Below are positions 34,288 through 47,300 of a stretch of DNA of 64,000 bases, piece by piece. The translations under genes and the position numbers were made by a program. The DNA comes from Lotus japonicus. Its lineage: Eukaryota > Streptophyta > Magnoliopsida > Fabales > Fabaceae. Location of the stretch: assembly GCF_012489685.1 (NCBI RefSeq), contig NC_080043.1, forward strand, positions 11,030,223 through 11,094,222, given 5' to 3'. Position 1 is the stretch's first letter. Each line of letters starts with the position of its first letter. The notes under the pieces were generated by a model. It did no database searches, was not told where the DNA came from, and saw only the letters and a list, made by a program, of their open reading frames with translations.

Positions 34288-36742
34288 TGTAACACCCCAA
34301 TTCTAAACGGTATATGTATTGCAAATATCAGAGTGATAAAAATTCTAACACTCATGGGGCATTACATAATCACTTAAAACATTATCATAATGCTCCTGTA
34401 ACAGATACATAGCACATAAACTTTGAGATGAACTCATAAATAAACTTAAATGCTCTTGTGACAGTTAATTAGTCTTTGAACTAGTTCACTTTGACAAATA
34501 GTTATGCAGCGAATCCAGTGTCTTTAAAACTTAAAGAAAACATAGTATCTTGCCCACAACTTAAAACAGAAACAACTTCTCAAATAACAACTTAATTCAA
34601 ATTATAACAGAAGGAAAACAAGCGTCCATTTCCCCCCCGAGTGCTACGTATCAGAGCAAGGACTCCAACTCGAAATAAAGGCTATAGACTACTCCTCCTA
34701 ATTACCTGCACGTTACCAACAAGGGTAACATTCAAACAGAAGGGGTGAGATATCGAGTATCATAAATATAAGAATGGCAATAAATATGCTAGATTAATGC
34801 CACACCACTTCTTTTTATATTCATATAGCTCAGTTACTAAAACAGTCACAAATAACGTCATCGACTCGGATACAATTCGAACACAACAATGACTATGCAT
34901 ATGTATGTGGTACCAACAGGGCTTCAGCCCTCATCACGAATTGCCAATTATTGGAGGCACAAGGCATAAGCCTTCATCACAAATCGCCAATACAGGCCAT
35001 CACAGAGTATGCAGATGCTATGCGACTCAAAAGGACGTATACATCTCATAATCATCACTTCAACATGAGGCATTGCGCCTATATCACTACATCACTAACA
35101 TCGCTTAAAACAACACAATTCAGCACACATGCATTTTTATCAACTATACAATTACCCTGACATCTTAGGCAATTTTGGCACCAAATCAATGAAACAACTC
35201 ACTTAAGCATGCAATCATGGAAGAAGCTATCACATATGGTAAATAAATTATGGATTTCATGCTAAAGGTGTTCAGCCACATGCATCATTCTCATAGCTAA
35301 TACATGGAACATAAAGACACTAACTTTCATACAACATGTAAGCTAAATCTAATTATATTTCCAAAAAAATCAGAATTTCCGTAATCTGGAAAAACAGCAG
35401 GAACACCAGCCACTAAAAGCGGTCTCCTGAATTCGTTACTGAACCAAAAATCATGTATTTTATATGCCTAGAAAGCTAACTTAAAGTCCTACAATTTCTT
35501 AGTTGATCACATCTTCATTTGAGCACTCTAACTGGGCGAAAACAGGTCTCGAAGTGTACTGTCCAGCCCAGGAAATTTTGGACAGCAGCACAGCATCATC
35601 AAATCCGTGCATAAATCATATAGCAGTTCAGGAATTACGCTCACAGCAGAAACATATTTCAGTAGAGATAACCTACAGGATTCGTTACTTGTTCAAAAAT
35701 TACAAATGACCTCAATTTGCAGAAAACTCTACCTCTTTCTAGTTCATCAAAGAATTTTCTGGGCACATTAACAAGGTGAAAAATCACGTTGAAGTTCACT
35801 GGCAGAGATAGCAGATACAGAGCGCAGAAAAACATGGTTTACTAAACTGAACTTACAGACCTCGTCTCTCAACCAAAAATTATGTACCATATCATACCAG
35901 AAAGCTCTTTCAAAGGCCTACACTTTCTCAGTTCAACGCAACATTATTCGAGCACTCTAAACAGGCTCTAAAAGGCTTCGAAAGTCACGGTTCATACCAG
36001 GAAAATGACCAGTCCGTTTTATGTTCCAAAATAAGTGATTAAAGTTGTTTCTCATCAAACAAGACACAAAACCTAACAAGCATGCTACCTAACAGTCCTT
36101 ATGTGCGTGATCATAAAGAAAATCAAAAGGGAACCTCAACCCAAAACTCCTAGCATACTATGGTTCTGCCCTCACCCCGTTCAATCACACAAAAGAAAAT
36201 CCCAAAATCAATGGATTTCAAATCAGATTTCCAGAACATCATTAACAGAAACAATTCTACATCTCCCAAATCCCTAATATCATTCACCATAATTCCATTA
36301 GAAACTCAAAATCCCACCCTTACCTTTGGATTGAGTGCAGCTCCCCGTTCCCGATCGAATTCTCCGAAGCCGATCCGCTCTCCCTCTCTTCCTGCTACTT
36401 CACGCACAACCTTCTTCTTTTTTTTTTCTCCTTCTTTCACGCGTCCTCTTCTTTCTTATTTTTTTTTTCTTTAGCTGCTTCCCCATCCTTATTAAACCAT
36501 CTAAACCTAATTCCTCAAGGGCTAAACTAAAAATCCTAAAATCTCTCCTAGTCCTTGTCTCTATTTTTAATCCTAACTTTCACCCCCTAGCTCTCTTCCA
36601 TTTCATAAAACACACTCAGCATCACAAAAAAATTATTTTATTTCATTAAAGTATTAATATATCACCTATTAAACCCCCATACAATATAATCTTAATTAAA
36701 ATAAAATACCAACATTATTTTAATTAAAAACGGGGTGTTACA
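34288..36742 (-). repeat. Gypsy 3' LTR (left copy)
   Basis: Runs on the plus strand from TGTAACACCCCAATT to CGGGGTGTTACA, so the LTR has an 11-base inverted repeat at its own ends. Open frames inside recur at the same place in the right copy and are not genes. A donor-like AAAG/GTAAGGGTGGG lies on the minus strand at 36323. Confidence 0.95.
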
Positions 36743-36760
36743 ACTCTCCCCCACTTAAGA
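36743..36760 (-). other. Polypurine tract of the gypsy element
   Basis: Minus strand AAGTGGGGGAGAGT directly before the 3' LTR start. Confidence 0.8.
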
Positions 36761-36816
36761 ATTTTCGCCCTCGAAAATTTCCTTAAACGAACAATTCGGG
36801 GTAGGACTCTCTCATC

Positions 36817-37939
36817 TGACTCTCAAGCTCCAATGAAATAAAGAATGCATCACACCCATAATAATAATGGCAATCAAAGATGTGCCATTAATAAAGCACG
36901 TACTTCGAATTAGTCTATCCTCAGCAGTAGTCTCAGCACCAGATAAAGCAAACACCTTCCCCCTTGCAGGATCCTTCTTGGGTTTGTCACAATTAGTACT
37001 GATGTGACCTTGCTCTCCACATCTGTAGCATGCCACAGTTTTACCTTCTAGGCACTCAAAGGATTTGTGGCCCAGCTTGCCACACTTAAATCATGTTGCT
37101 TCTGAATTGGGACATTCAGGAGAACGATGTCCTTCAACACCACACTTGTAGCACCTAACCGGATTAGGAGCTCCTCCCCCACTCGGCTTCTTGTCATTAC
37201 CAGCTTCTTGTTTACCGTTATCAACAGGATTCCCATACGGTTTCCCTCTGAATTGCCCCTTTTCTTTCTTCTCTTTCAAAGACTTGTAGTGAGCAGCACT
37301 TTCCCTGCTATCCTCATCATATATCCTACTCCTGTTAACCAGGTCAGAAAATCGGATAATCTGTTGATATCCCACAACCTTCTTGATCTCAGGTCTCAAA
37401 CCATTCACAAACTTGTTACACTTAGATCTCTCAGCTTCGGCAGTATTGTAGTGGGGACAAAACTTAATCAATTCCTCAAACTTTGTAGCATACTCCGCCA
37501 CGGTTCCATTACCCTGCTTGAGTTCAAGAAACTCAATTTCCTTCTTTCCACGCACATCTTCTGGATAGTACTTCTCCAGAAATGCACCCTTGAAAAGATC
37601 CCAAGTAATCTCCATCCCATCACCTTCAAACCTCTGAACAGTGTTGTCCCACCAATCTTCAGCTTCTTTCTCAAGCATATGGGTGCCAAACTGCACCTTC
37701 TGCGCGTCAGTACAATTCATGACTCGAAAGATCTTCTCAATTGCTTTCAGCCATGCCTGTGCTTTGTCAGGGTCGTATGCTCCTTCAAAGGTTGGCGGAT
37801 TGTTCCTCTGAAACTTTCCCAAAGCACGGAATTCATCCTGATTATGGTTCCCAAGGTTCGCTTGCTGACCTTGCCCAATGGCGCCAACCAACATTGCCAA
37901 TGCCTCAGCGATAGCTTCATCATTCCTTCCGGCAACCAT
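36817..37939 (-). pseudogene. gag: Gypsy gag with protease stub
   Basis: Starts MVAGRNDEAIAEAL at 37939. The retrotransposon gag core covers residues about 50-200 (NPPTFEG, AQAWLKAIEKIFRVM, AEDWWDN, FLEKYYPEDVR, YATKFEELIKF). Three CCHC knuckles follow. The first, CYKCGVEGHRSPEC, is intact. In the second the first Cys codon is now TGA (37090), leaving FKCGKLGHKSFEC. The third is CYRCGEQGHISTNC. After the knuckles a protease start (RLIRSTCFINGTSLIAI) runs into IIMGVMHSL, where the catalytic DTGATHS-type triplet should be, so the catalytic Asp and Thr are changed. It then stops, and the rest of pol is deleted. Confidence 0.85.
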
Positions 37940-38059
37940 TTTCCTGAATCTCCAAACAGCCAACAACTCTTATCAAACAACAGCTCGATAGTGCTACTTA
38001 CACATATCGAGTATCAGTAAGTATTAGAATATATATTATACTAAAAACTTGGTCACTGA

Positions 38060-38080
38060 CCAACCATTGCTCTGATACCA
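38060..38080 (-). other. Primer-binding site of the gypsy element
   Basis: Minus strand TGGTATCAGAGCAATGG, three to four bases inside the right (5') LTR, complementary to initiator Met tRNA. Confidence 0.9.
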
Positions 38081-38084
38081 CTAA

Positions 38085-40548
38085 TGTAACACCCCAATTC
38101 TAAACGGTATATGTATTGCAAATATCAGAGTGATAAAAATTCTAACACTCATGGGGCATTACATAATCACTTAAAACATTATCATAATGCTCCTGTAACA
38201 GATACATAGCACATAAACTTTGAGATGAACTCATAAATAAACTTAAATGCTCTTGTGACAGTTAATTAGTCTTTGAACTAGTTCACTTTGACAAATAGTT
38301 ATGCAGCGAATCCAGTGTCTTTAAAACTTAAAGAAAACATAGTATCTTGCCCACAACTTAAAACAGAAACAACTTCTCAAATAACAACTTAATTCAAATT
38401 ATAACAGAAGGAAAACAAGCGTCCATTTCCCCCCCGAGTGCTACGTATCAGAGCAAGGACTCCAACTCGAAATAAAGGCTATAGACTACTCCTCCTAATT
38501 ACCTGCACGTTACCAACAAGGGTAACATTCAAACAGAAGGGGCGAGATATCGAGTATCATAAATATAAGAATGGCAATAAATATGCTAGATTAATGCCAC
38601 ACCACTTCTTTTTATATTCATATAGCTCAGTTACTAAAACAGTCACAAATAACGTCATCGACTCGGATACAATTCGAACACAACAATGACTATGCATATG
38701 TATGTGGTACCAACAGGGCTTCAGCCCTCATCACGAATTGCCAATTATTGGAGGCACAAGGCATAAGCCTTCATCACAAATCGCCAATACAGGCCATCAC
38801 AGAGTATGCAGATGCTATGCGACTCAAAAGGACGTATACATCTCATAATCATCACTTCAACATGAGGCATTGCGCCTATATCACTACATCACTAACATCG
38901 CTTAAAACAACACAATTCAGCACACATGCATTTTTATCAACTATACAATTACCCTGACATCTTAGGCAATTTTGGCACCAAATCAATGAAACAACTCACT
39001 TAAGCATGCAATCATGGAAGAAGCTATCACATATGGTAAATAAATTATGGATTTCATGCTAAAGGTGTTCAGCCACATGCATCATTCTCATAGCTAATAC
39101 ATGGAACATAAAGACACTAACTTTCATACAACATGTAAGCTAAATCTAATTATATTTCCAAAAAAATCAGAATTTCCGTAATCTGGAAAAACAGCAGGAA
39201 CACCAGCCACTAAAAGCGGTCTCCTGAATTCGTTACTGAACCAAAAATCATGTATTTTATATGCCTAGAAAGCTAACTTAAAGTCCTACAATTTCTTAGT
39301 TGATCACATCTTCATTTGAGCACTCTAACTGGGCGAAAACAGGTCTCGAAGTGTACTGTCCAGCCCAGGAAATTTTGGACAGCAGCACAGCATCATCAAA
39401 TCCGTGCATAAATCATATAGCAGTTCAGGAATTACGCTCACAGCAGAAACATATTTCAGTAGAGATAACCTACAGGATTCGTTACTTGTTCAAAAATTAC
39501 AAATGACCTCAATTTGAAAAGCTAACAGAAAACTCTACCTCTTTCTAGTTCATCAAAGAATTTTCTGGGCACATTAACAAGGTGAAAAATCACGTTGAAG
39601 TTCACTGGCAGAGATAGCAGATACAGAGCGCAGAAAAACATGGTTTACTAAACTGAACTTACAGACCTCGTCTCTCAACCAAAAATTATGTACCATATCA
39701 TACCAGAAAGCTCTTTCAAAGGCCTACACTTTCTCAGTTCAACGCAACATTATTCGAGCACTCTAAACAGGCTCTAAAAGGCTTCGAAAGTCACGGTTCA
39801 TACCAGGAAAATGACCAGTCCGTTTTATGTTCCAAAATAAGTGATTAAAGTTGTTTCTCATCAAACAAGACACAAAACCTAACAAGCATGCTACCTAACA
39901 GTCCTTATGTGCGTGATCATAAAGAAAATCAAAAGGGAACCTCAACCCAAAACTCCTAGCATACTATGGTTCTGCCCTCACCCCGTTCAATCACACAAAA
40001 GAAAATCCCAAAATCAATGGATTTCAAATCAGATTTCCAGAACATCATTAACAGAAACAATTCTACATCTCCCAAATCCCTAATATCATTCACCATAATT
40101 CCATTAGAAACTCAAAATCCCACCCTTACCTTTGGATTGAGTGCAGCTCCCCGTTCCCGATCGAATTCTCCGAAGCCGATCCGCTCTCCCTCTCTTCCTG
40201 CTACTTCACGCACAACCTTCTTCTTTTTTTTTTCTCCTTCTTTCACGCGTCCTCTTCTTTCTTATTTTTTTTTTCTTTAGCTGCTTCCCCATCCTTATTA
40301 AACCATCTAAACCTAATTCCTCAAGGGCTAAACTAAAAATCCTAAAATCTCTCCTAGTCCTTGTCTCTATTTTTAATCCTAACTTTCACCCCCTAGCTCT
40401 CTTCCATTTCATAAAACACACTCAGCATCACAAAAAAATTATTTTATTTCATTAAAGTATTAATATATCACCTATTAAACCCCCATACAATATAATCTTA
40501 ATTAAAATAAAATACCAACATTATTTTAATTAAAAACGGGGTGTTACA
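38085..40548 (-). repeat. Gypsy 5' LTR (right copy)
   Basis: Near-identical to 34288-36742. It carries about 9 extra bases (AAAAGCTAA type) near 39517. Minus-strand splice-donor-like AAAG/GTAAGG at 40129. Confidence 0.95.
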
Positions 40549-41626
40549 CCAAGGGTTACTAAAAAGAGAGCTCTTCATCCTACCATGTTCGTTCTAAACA
40601 GTGGCAAAAGCTTCAGAAGCTCTGAAGATGGAAGCTCTCAAGAAGATCTGAAGAACTCAAGTCAGAAGTTCTGAAGGCCAGATGTTCCAGTGGAACGGTC
40701 CAGATGCAGAAGACTCAAGTTCTGAAGACTTACAAGAAATTGGTTCTGAAGATCCAAGCTATTCTAGCTCTGACGATCAGAAGTTCTGAGGAACTTGTTC
40801 AGAAGCAGAAGTTGCATGGTCAGAAGACTCCAAGCTTCAATCTAACGATGATTAGAAGCTTCACCTACATTCATCTGAAGCTCCTTGATCTCAAGTCAAC
40901 CGGTGAGAGGACAGGTCGCTATCACAGTACAACATCGTACAAGTCTCAGTCTGTCCGCCACCTACCTTGTACAGCCTAGAAGTCTGATATTACAGAATTG
41001 CCACTCCAACGGATAAAACCCTAGCAACGACTACATCACAAGTCTTGGAGTATATAAAGGCTGAAGAAAGAAGAAAGAAGCTGAGAAACTTTGCTGAAAA
41101 TATTCAACACATACGAACCATTCTCTTAGCATTACTTCTTCACTGTTCTTAAACTTCTGAGTTTACTATTCGCTTGTTAGAAGCACTCTTTGAAACCCGA
41201 AACCTTTTACATCATATTGTAAAGTTCATCAAGAGACCAAGGTTGGTCGGATCTTGAGAGGACTGAATCAAGGCTGATTCAGTATTTAGCTAGTCTTAAG
41301 AGGATCGATAGATCAGCTTCTTAAGAGGATACTAGTGAGAAAATCAGTGTATTGTTAGTCACTTAGCAGGTTGCAAAGTGCAGTTGTAACACTCATTGAT
41401 TTTAGTGGATTGCCTTCATCAGAAGAAGGAAGAAATCACCTTCACAGGTGGACTGGATTAGCTTGAGCTTTTATCTCAAGTGAACCAGGATAAAATACTC
41501 GTGTGCTTTACTTCCTATCTTTCAGCACTTAGTTTTTATCTTTGAGTTTTGAAAAAGCAGAAAAAGTATATCCAAGATTCAAAAACTCTATTCAAACCCC
41601 CCTTTCTAGTGTTTTTCGCACCTTCA
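40549..41626 (+). repeat. Sirevirus 2, 5' LTR, remainder
   Basis: CCAAG duplicate, then the LTR resumes and ends TTTTTCGCACCTTCA. TATA box TATATAAA at 41051-41058. Total LTR length without the insert is about 1240 bp. Confidence 0.9.
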
Positions 41627-41627
41627 A

Positions 41628-41640
41628 TTGGCATCAGAGC
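41628..41640 (+). other. Primer-binding site of Sirevirus 2
   Basis: TTGGCATCAGAGC right after the 5' LTR. It differs by one base (C for T) from the usual Met-tRNA site seen in Sirevirus 1. Confidence 0.85.
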
Positions 41641-41704
41641 TCAGGTTCTGATTTTAACACCTAACAGTGTTCAGTGATCCAGAACCTTGTGTGAAAAACA
41701 AGCA

Positions 41705-43560
41705 ATGGCCCAAGCCAATACTTCCGCTGACAACAATAACAACAACAATCAACTCAGAGCACCAATCTTTGATGGTGAAAAGTTTGAGTACTGGAAAGAT
41801 AGAATAGAATGTTATTTCCTTGGCACTGACCCAGATCTCTAGGATATGGTCATTGAAGGCTATACTGATCCAGTGATGCTTCAGGAGTGAAGATCCCTCG
41901 TTCTGAAATGACTGACGCTCAGAAGAAGCGTTTCAAGGATCATCACAAGGCGAAGTCCATGCTATTCACCTCAATATCATATATTGAGTATGAGAAGATC
42001 TCTGACAAAGAAACTGCTAAATCCATCTTTGACTCCTTGGTCATGACGCATGAAGGAAATGAAGAGGTCAAGGAAACCAAGGCTCTTGCTCTCATACAAC
42101 AATATGAGCAGTTTAAGATGGAATCTGGTGAAACCATTAAGGAGATGTACTCGAGGTTTCAAACTCTGATTGCTGGAATCAGAGTGCTAAACAAGGGCTA
42201 CTCTACTGGTGATCATGTCAAGAAGATTATCAGAAGTTTGCCTAAAGAGTGGAGAGCTTTTGTCACTGCCCTGAAACTCTCCAGAAATCTGAACTCTTTG
42301 AAGTTAGAAGAGCTTGTGAGTCATCTCAGGAGCCATGAGATTGAACTCAAAGGAGACAAGCCTTAGAAGAAAGACAAGTCTATTGCTCTTAAGTCAAAGT
42401 CTGACAAAGCAAAAGCTTATCAGGCAGAAGAAGAGAACTCATCTGAAGAGCTATCAGATGCATCTGATGATGAAGAGCTGTCTCTCTTCACAAAGAGGCT
42501 AAGAAAACTTTGGAAGAACAGACATAGCAAGGGAAAAGGACCAAAGAGAAGCTCAGGAAAATATGAATCTTCATCTGGTCAGAAGAAATCATCTGGAAAG
42601 GAAGTCACTTGCTTCGAGTGCAAGGAATTTGGGCACTACAAGAGTGACTGTCCCAAGCTTAAGAAGGACAAGAGACCTAGAAAAGTCTTCAAGAAGAAAG
42701 CCCTCATAACCTTTGATGCAACTGATTCTGAAGAAGCTGAGTCAGAAGAAGATGAAGTTGTGGAGGCTCTAATGGCTACCACTAGCAGAGGTGCTGAAGC
42801 TTCAGAAGATGATTCAGACTCTGAAAATGATGATGAGGTATTCTCTGACTTTTCTCTATTTGAGCTAAGAACTGCTTTATCTGAAATAATGAAGAAACAT
42901 GATATTTTGCTAAATAAGCATAAAGAGCTTAAGACGAAATATGCTGCTAAAACCAGTTCTTCAGAAGTTCATGAGAAGTCAGTCTCTGAACTCATGGATG
43001 AAAACTATATTCTTGTCAATGACAATGCTGTTCTTCATGCTAAAAATGATGTGTTAGAAGATCAACTTGCATCATCTGATGTTAAGTATGAGACAAAATA
43101 TGAGAAAGCGTTTCAAAAGTTCCTTGCAAAGGGCATAGACAGAAGTCTTATGGCTTCAATGATCTATGGCATGAGCAGAAATGGGAACAGTGGCCTTGGC
43201 TACTTTCAATCCATGAAAGATAAGTAATCTGAGCCCAAACGCGAACCATTGCATAACCATTTCGTTCCCGCTGGCACGGTCATTCCAGAGAAGGTTAAAC
43301 CAAAGGTGGTGAAACCAAAGGGAAAGTTCAAACTTGACATGTCTAGATACTATAATCAGGTTCCTATGCATTATCCTCCTGTTGCACCCAAAGTTCCTAG
43401 AACTTCTGGGAAAACTAACAAGAAAGGACCCAAGATATGGGTACCTAAAACAAAAATTATTCCTGTTGCAGACATCTTATGCAGCTCAGTTAAGACACCT
43501 GTCATGGTTCCTGGACAGTGGATGCTCGCGACACATGACGAGCATAAGAGAATTTGGGAC
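41705..43560 (+). pseudogene. gag: Sirevirus 2 gag, with stops and a frameshift
   Basis: ATG at 41705 (MAQANTSADNNN). FDGEKFEYWKDR is conserved. A TAG replaces Trp in DPDLWD (about 41840), a frameshift lies near 41878, and stops follow at 42364 (TAG) and 43225 (TAA). The long gag helical region (ALIQQYEQFKM, IAGIRVLNKGYSTGDHV) and the knuckle CFECKEFGHYKSDC (42612-42653) remain readable. The C-terminal part matches Sirevirus 1 gag (AFQKFLAKGIDRSLMASMIYG). The end (VPGQWMLATHDEH) overlaps the protease motif in the +1 frame. Confidence 0.85.
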
Positions 43561-43908
43561 AATACACATGTCACTGAAGCAGAGTATGTCTCAGCTGCCA
43601 CTTGCTGTACACAAACCATATGGATGAAGAATCATCTAGAGGACTATGGATTGTCTATGAAGAAGGTTCCTATCTACTGTGACAACACAGCTGCTATTTC
43701 ACTCAGCAAGAATCCCATTCTACACTCAAGAGCAAAGCATATAGAGGTAAAGTATCATTATATTCGTGATCATGTTCAGAAGGGCACTCTATCATTAGAG
43801 TATGTTGATACTGAACATCAGTGGGCAGATATCTTTACTAAGCCCTTGGCAGAAGATAGGTTTTTATTTATTCTTGAAAACCTGAACATGGATTTTTGTC
43901 CAGAGTAA
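43495..43908 (+). pseudogene. Sirevirus 2 pol remnant: protease scrap fused to RNase H tail
   Basis: In one frame DSGCSRHMT (protease active-site region, about 43512-43540). Shortly after, an internal deletion of most of pol joins it to the end of RNase H ([40 protein letters not shown]) up to a stop at 43908. Integrase, reverse transcriptase and most of RNase H are missing. Confidence 0.85.
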
Positions 43909-44174
43909 GGTTTTCTTTAGAACTTCTGACCATGGAACCTCTGAAGTCATCAGATGTTACCCCTTTCAGAAGATACTCGATCAGAAGCACTTAACCCACT
44001 GGTTAAACTTCTGTGGTAGACAACAATACACGTGTCACTTCACTTGTGACATAGTTCCTTGAGTCGCGTGGTATATCTGCTATAATGATGATGTCTACTC
44101 TCCTCTACTATGCTATTTTCAGACTATCTATTTTATAACCGTTGATTTTGCCTTTAATTTCTTAGACAAACTGT

Positions 44175-44246
44175 CAACGGTTACCATTAAACCCACTATA
44201 TGCACTGTCACACACGATCTCCCACTCACTTACACTTACGGTTTTG
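44175..44246 (+). promoter_or_regulatory. Conserved leader/TATA block ahead of the env-like ORF
   Basis: CAACGGTTA, ACTATATGC, CACACGATCTCC and TACGGTTTT in the same order as at 7739-7795 of Sirevirus 1, ending about 90 bases before the ATG at 44335. Confidence 0.45.
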
Positions 44247-44334
44247 AAACCTTCCGTGTGCATTGCATTCATTCATATTCCTTCCTTCAACATCTCCTCT
44301 CTCTCTGAACCCTAAACCTCCATCTCTAAGAATC

Positions 44335-47300
44335 ATGGGCAAATCGAGGAAACCTAAGGTGAATGTTTCTGCTTCTACCACACAAACTGCCAAAGATCAA
44401 GAGAAGCAAAGATTCGAGGAAGCACAGAAGATTCTGAATGCACCAAATGTAGTCACCTGTGCAAAGAAAGTGGAAGAACTGAAAGTGTGCTGCGAAGCAA
44501 GAGTTGATTTTGATAATCTTGCTCAACATGGGTTTGATATTAGGAACCAAGTCAATTTGCAAGGATGGTCTGGGTACTTCAACAGACTCGTTGGTCCAAT
44601 CTATCACAAATTGGTTGTCGAGTTCTGGAAGAATGCAGTTTGCAACGATTACTATGTCGTCTCCCATGTACTGGACAAGAAAATTGTGATCTCTGAAGAG
44701 TCTATAGCAAAACTGCTGGGTATGGAGTTTCAGCAGGGAAAAAGGATCAAGAATGTTGAAGCAAATGTTACTGGAATGAGGACCGTGGTCAACAAGGCGC
44801 TCTATGATAACTGGTCTTATGAGAAAACCAAGTACAACATTAAGGACTTGAAGTCTGAGATGAAGATTTGGCAAAAGATCTTCATGCACTGTATTCATCC
44901 CAGAACTGGAGGAACTGATTACCTAAATGCAACTCAGAAGGTAATCATGTATTACATTTCAATTGGTGAGCTTATATGTCTGCCATTCCTACTTTTCAAC
45001 TATCTGAAGGAGTGTGTTGAGAAATCAAGAACCACAACTGGTTCTGAGAACAAGAGATTTGTCTCTTACATCCCGTATGGAAGGCTGCTATCAGACATCT
45101 TCGTCCAAAATCAGCTTGTCAAGACTCTATCAGATCTTGGACTTCACGAAGATCTGACCATGACAGTTGGTGATGCTCTCAATGGCACAAAGTTGAAGAA
45201 AATGCAGATCATTGAGAAGATTAAAGTTGTTCCCAAAGAAGACACTTCTGATGAAGTTCGTCGAAGGAATTATCCTATTGATGACTTTCCCATTTGGTCC
45301 AAGAAGGACAATCCAGCATGCATTCTGGAATATGTAAGGATTCTCAGAAGACAAGGAGATCCTATCACCCTTACAAAATTCGTTAACACTCTTCCTGAAA
45401 GTCCTCCTAAGCTGACTACCAGGAAATCCAGAAGAGCAACAAGCAGCAAGCCCTCAGATCCTAAGGGCAAAGGGATTCTGATAGAGGAACCTGCAAAGAA
45501 GAAGGCTGCTTCCAAGACTGTGATCATCAGGGAACCATCTTCTGAAAGGCCTCTGAAGAGAACCTCAGCTCAACAACAACAAATGTCTGATTCTGAAAGC
45601 TCAGAAGACACATGGGAAGACTTCTCAAGTGAGGAAACTGAAGATGAAGACATGCCTCTGGCTAAGAGACGCAAAATTATTCGTGAGGAAGAGGAAGATG
45701 AGCAGGATGACCATGAGATCATCCAGAATGTGATTCAGGATATAAGGGAAGCTTCAGATGCTGAAGACTCTACTGATTCTGATGCTATTCCCCTGGTAAG
45801 GAGAAGGAAGCTTCCTCTGAGGAGACCACTTCAGCAGAAGGAACCAGCAACAGAACAAGCATCTGAACCATCTTCAGAAGTACAGAGGGAAAGAAGATCT
45901 AAACGCACTTCTGATCCAACAAGGACTGCAAGACTCACCAGGACCTCACCCATCAGAAGCCCTAGTAAGGTAATTACTAAAAGCATTAATTCTGATTCTG
46001 CTTTGGTAGTTATACCTGAACAACCTCTGTCTATATCTACCTCTCTACCTACCACAAATCACACCAAACCTCTTCACCCTGAACCTCACCCTGAAACACA
46101 ACCTCAAACACAAGCTGCACCTCAAGCTCCTACATCAACCATCCAAACAGCTACCACAGTCATCCCTTCCATTCCAATTTACACCTCTTCCACATCCATC
46201 CCATCTGAACCAATACCTCCTTTCAATTCCTTCATTCAAGGTATTGTTCAACATGAGGCCACTCTGAGAACCTTAGTTCAACAGTTCTCTCCCAAGCCTG
46301 CATCCACTCCACACACCTTCCTCATAACCCAGACTGGTGAGATCCCTGCTGAGAAAGAAAAGGAAGACGATGATATCCAGATCCTTGAGCCACCCTTCAA
46401 TGTGAAGCCCCTTCAACAAATTGCTTCCAATTTTGAAGATCGGATTCCAGACGCTGCTGAGACCTCTTATGTATCCTTGTCCAATTACTCAGTAGTCAAC
46501 TCACAGGATCTGAGTTTCACTTCACCTGAGAAGACTGTCACCTCAAGGCAAAGGCCAGATACTATCTCTGAAGCTGAGCATATGGATGAATCAGATCACT
46601 CAGGCGTAGAGAAGGATTATGAGATTGATTCCATTCCTTCTGAGCACATGGAAGAATCAAATGCTTCGAGCTCCAATGCTGCCAGAACTCCTCAGCCTGT
46701 TCTGACCCTGGCCACCTCTTTCCTTCCTCAGAATCTTCCTCAACTCATTCAGGAGTTTTCTGAAGAAGCCACCAGAAGGCTGAACTGGCTGTATCAGGTA
46801 ACTGATAATCAGTTTGATGCCTCTCTGGTTGATGGTCTATGGTCTGCCTTTGAGAGATGGTCAGAAGGCAAAGGTCTTGCACTTCAGAAGCAACTTAGCA
46901 GGGAGAAAAGACTCAGAGTTCATGATGCATCTGAGAGGGCCTATGAGCAGAGGCAGAGAGTGCTACACAAGGTCTGTGAACCCTTGAGGAGAGCTATGGC
47001 TGAAAGACCATGTGTTGTCTCTGAATGTACCTCAGAAGATGCTGTGATGCTCTCAGCAGAGGAAGAAGAAGAAAGCACAGATGGCATATTCATTCTGGAA
47101 GATGCAGATGCTGATGAAGCTCAGAAGCAAGGGCCAATTCAAGTTGATATTGCAACATCATCAGAGGCTGGAATTGCTCCTCAAGTTCAAGCTCCAGAAG
47201 TTCCTCCATCTGATCCAGCACCAAAAGTTGAAGTTCTTGCTGCCCGAATTGACAGAATTCAGAATGATCAGCAGAGGTTATTTCAGATGGTTGAGGAACA

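Larger units (their letters stand above)
34288..40548 (-). mobile_element. Gag-only Ty3/gypsy element (TR-GAG-like), very young, in the Sirevirus 2 LTR
   Basis: Two LTRs of 2455 and 2464 bp frame only 1342 bp of internal sequence. Target duplication CCAAG (34283-34287 and 40549-40553). The LTRs differ, as far as I can see, by one substitution (near 34747/38544) and one indel of about 9 bases (near 35720/39517), so the insertion is recent. The internal part has a Met-tRNA primer site next to the right LTR (38060-38080), gag with zinc knuckles, a protease stub, and a purine tract next to the left LTR. There is no reverse transcriptase, RNase H or integrase. Its mobility must have depended on another element. 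Confidence 0.9.

Noticed and set aside
34951..36649. Open frames of 60-104 codons repeated at 38748-40455
   Set aside because: Identical pairs in the two gypsy LTRs, low-complexity or AT-rich, on the strand opposite to the element.
37127..38020. 297-codon plus-strand frame
   Set aside because: Complement of the gypsy gag. The minus-strand frame has the gag core and zinc knuckles, so this is its shadow.
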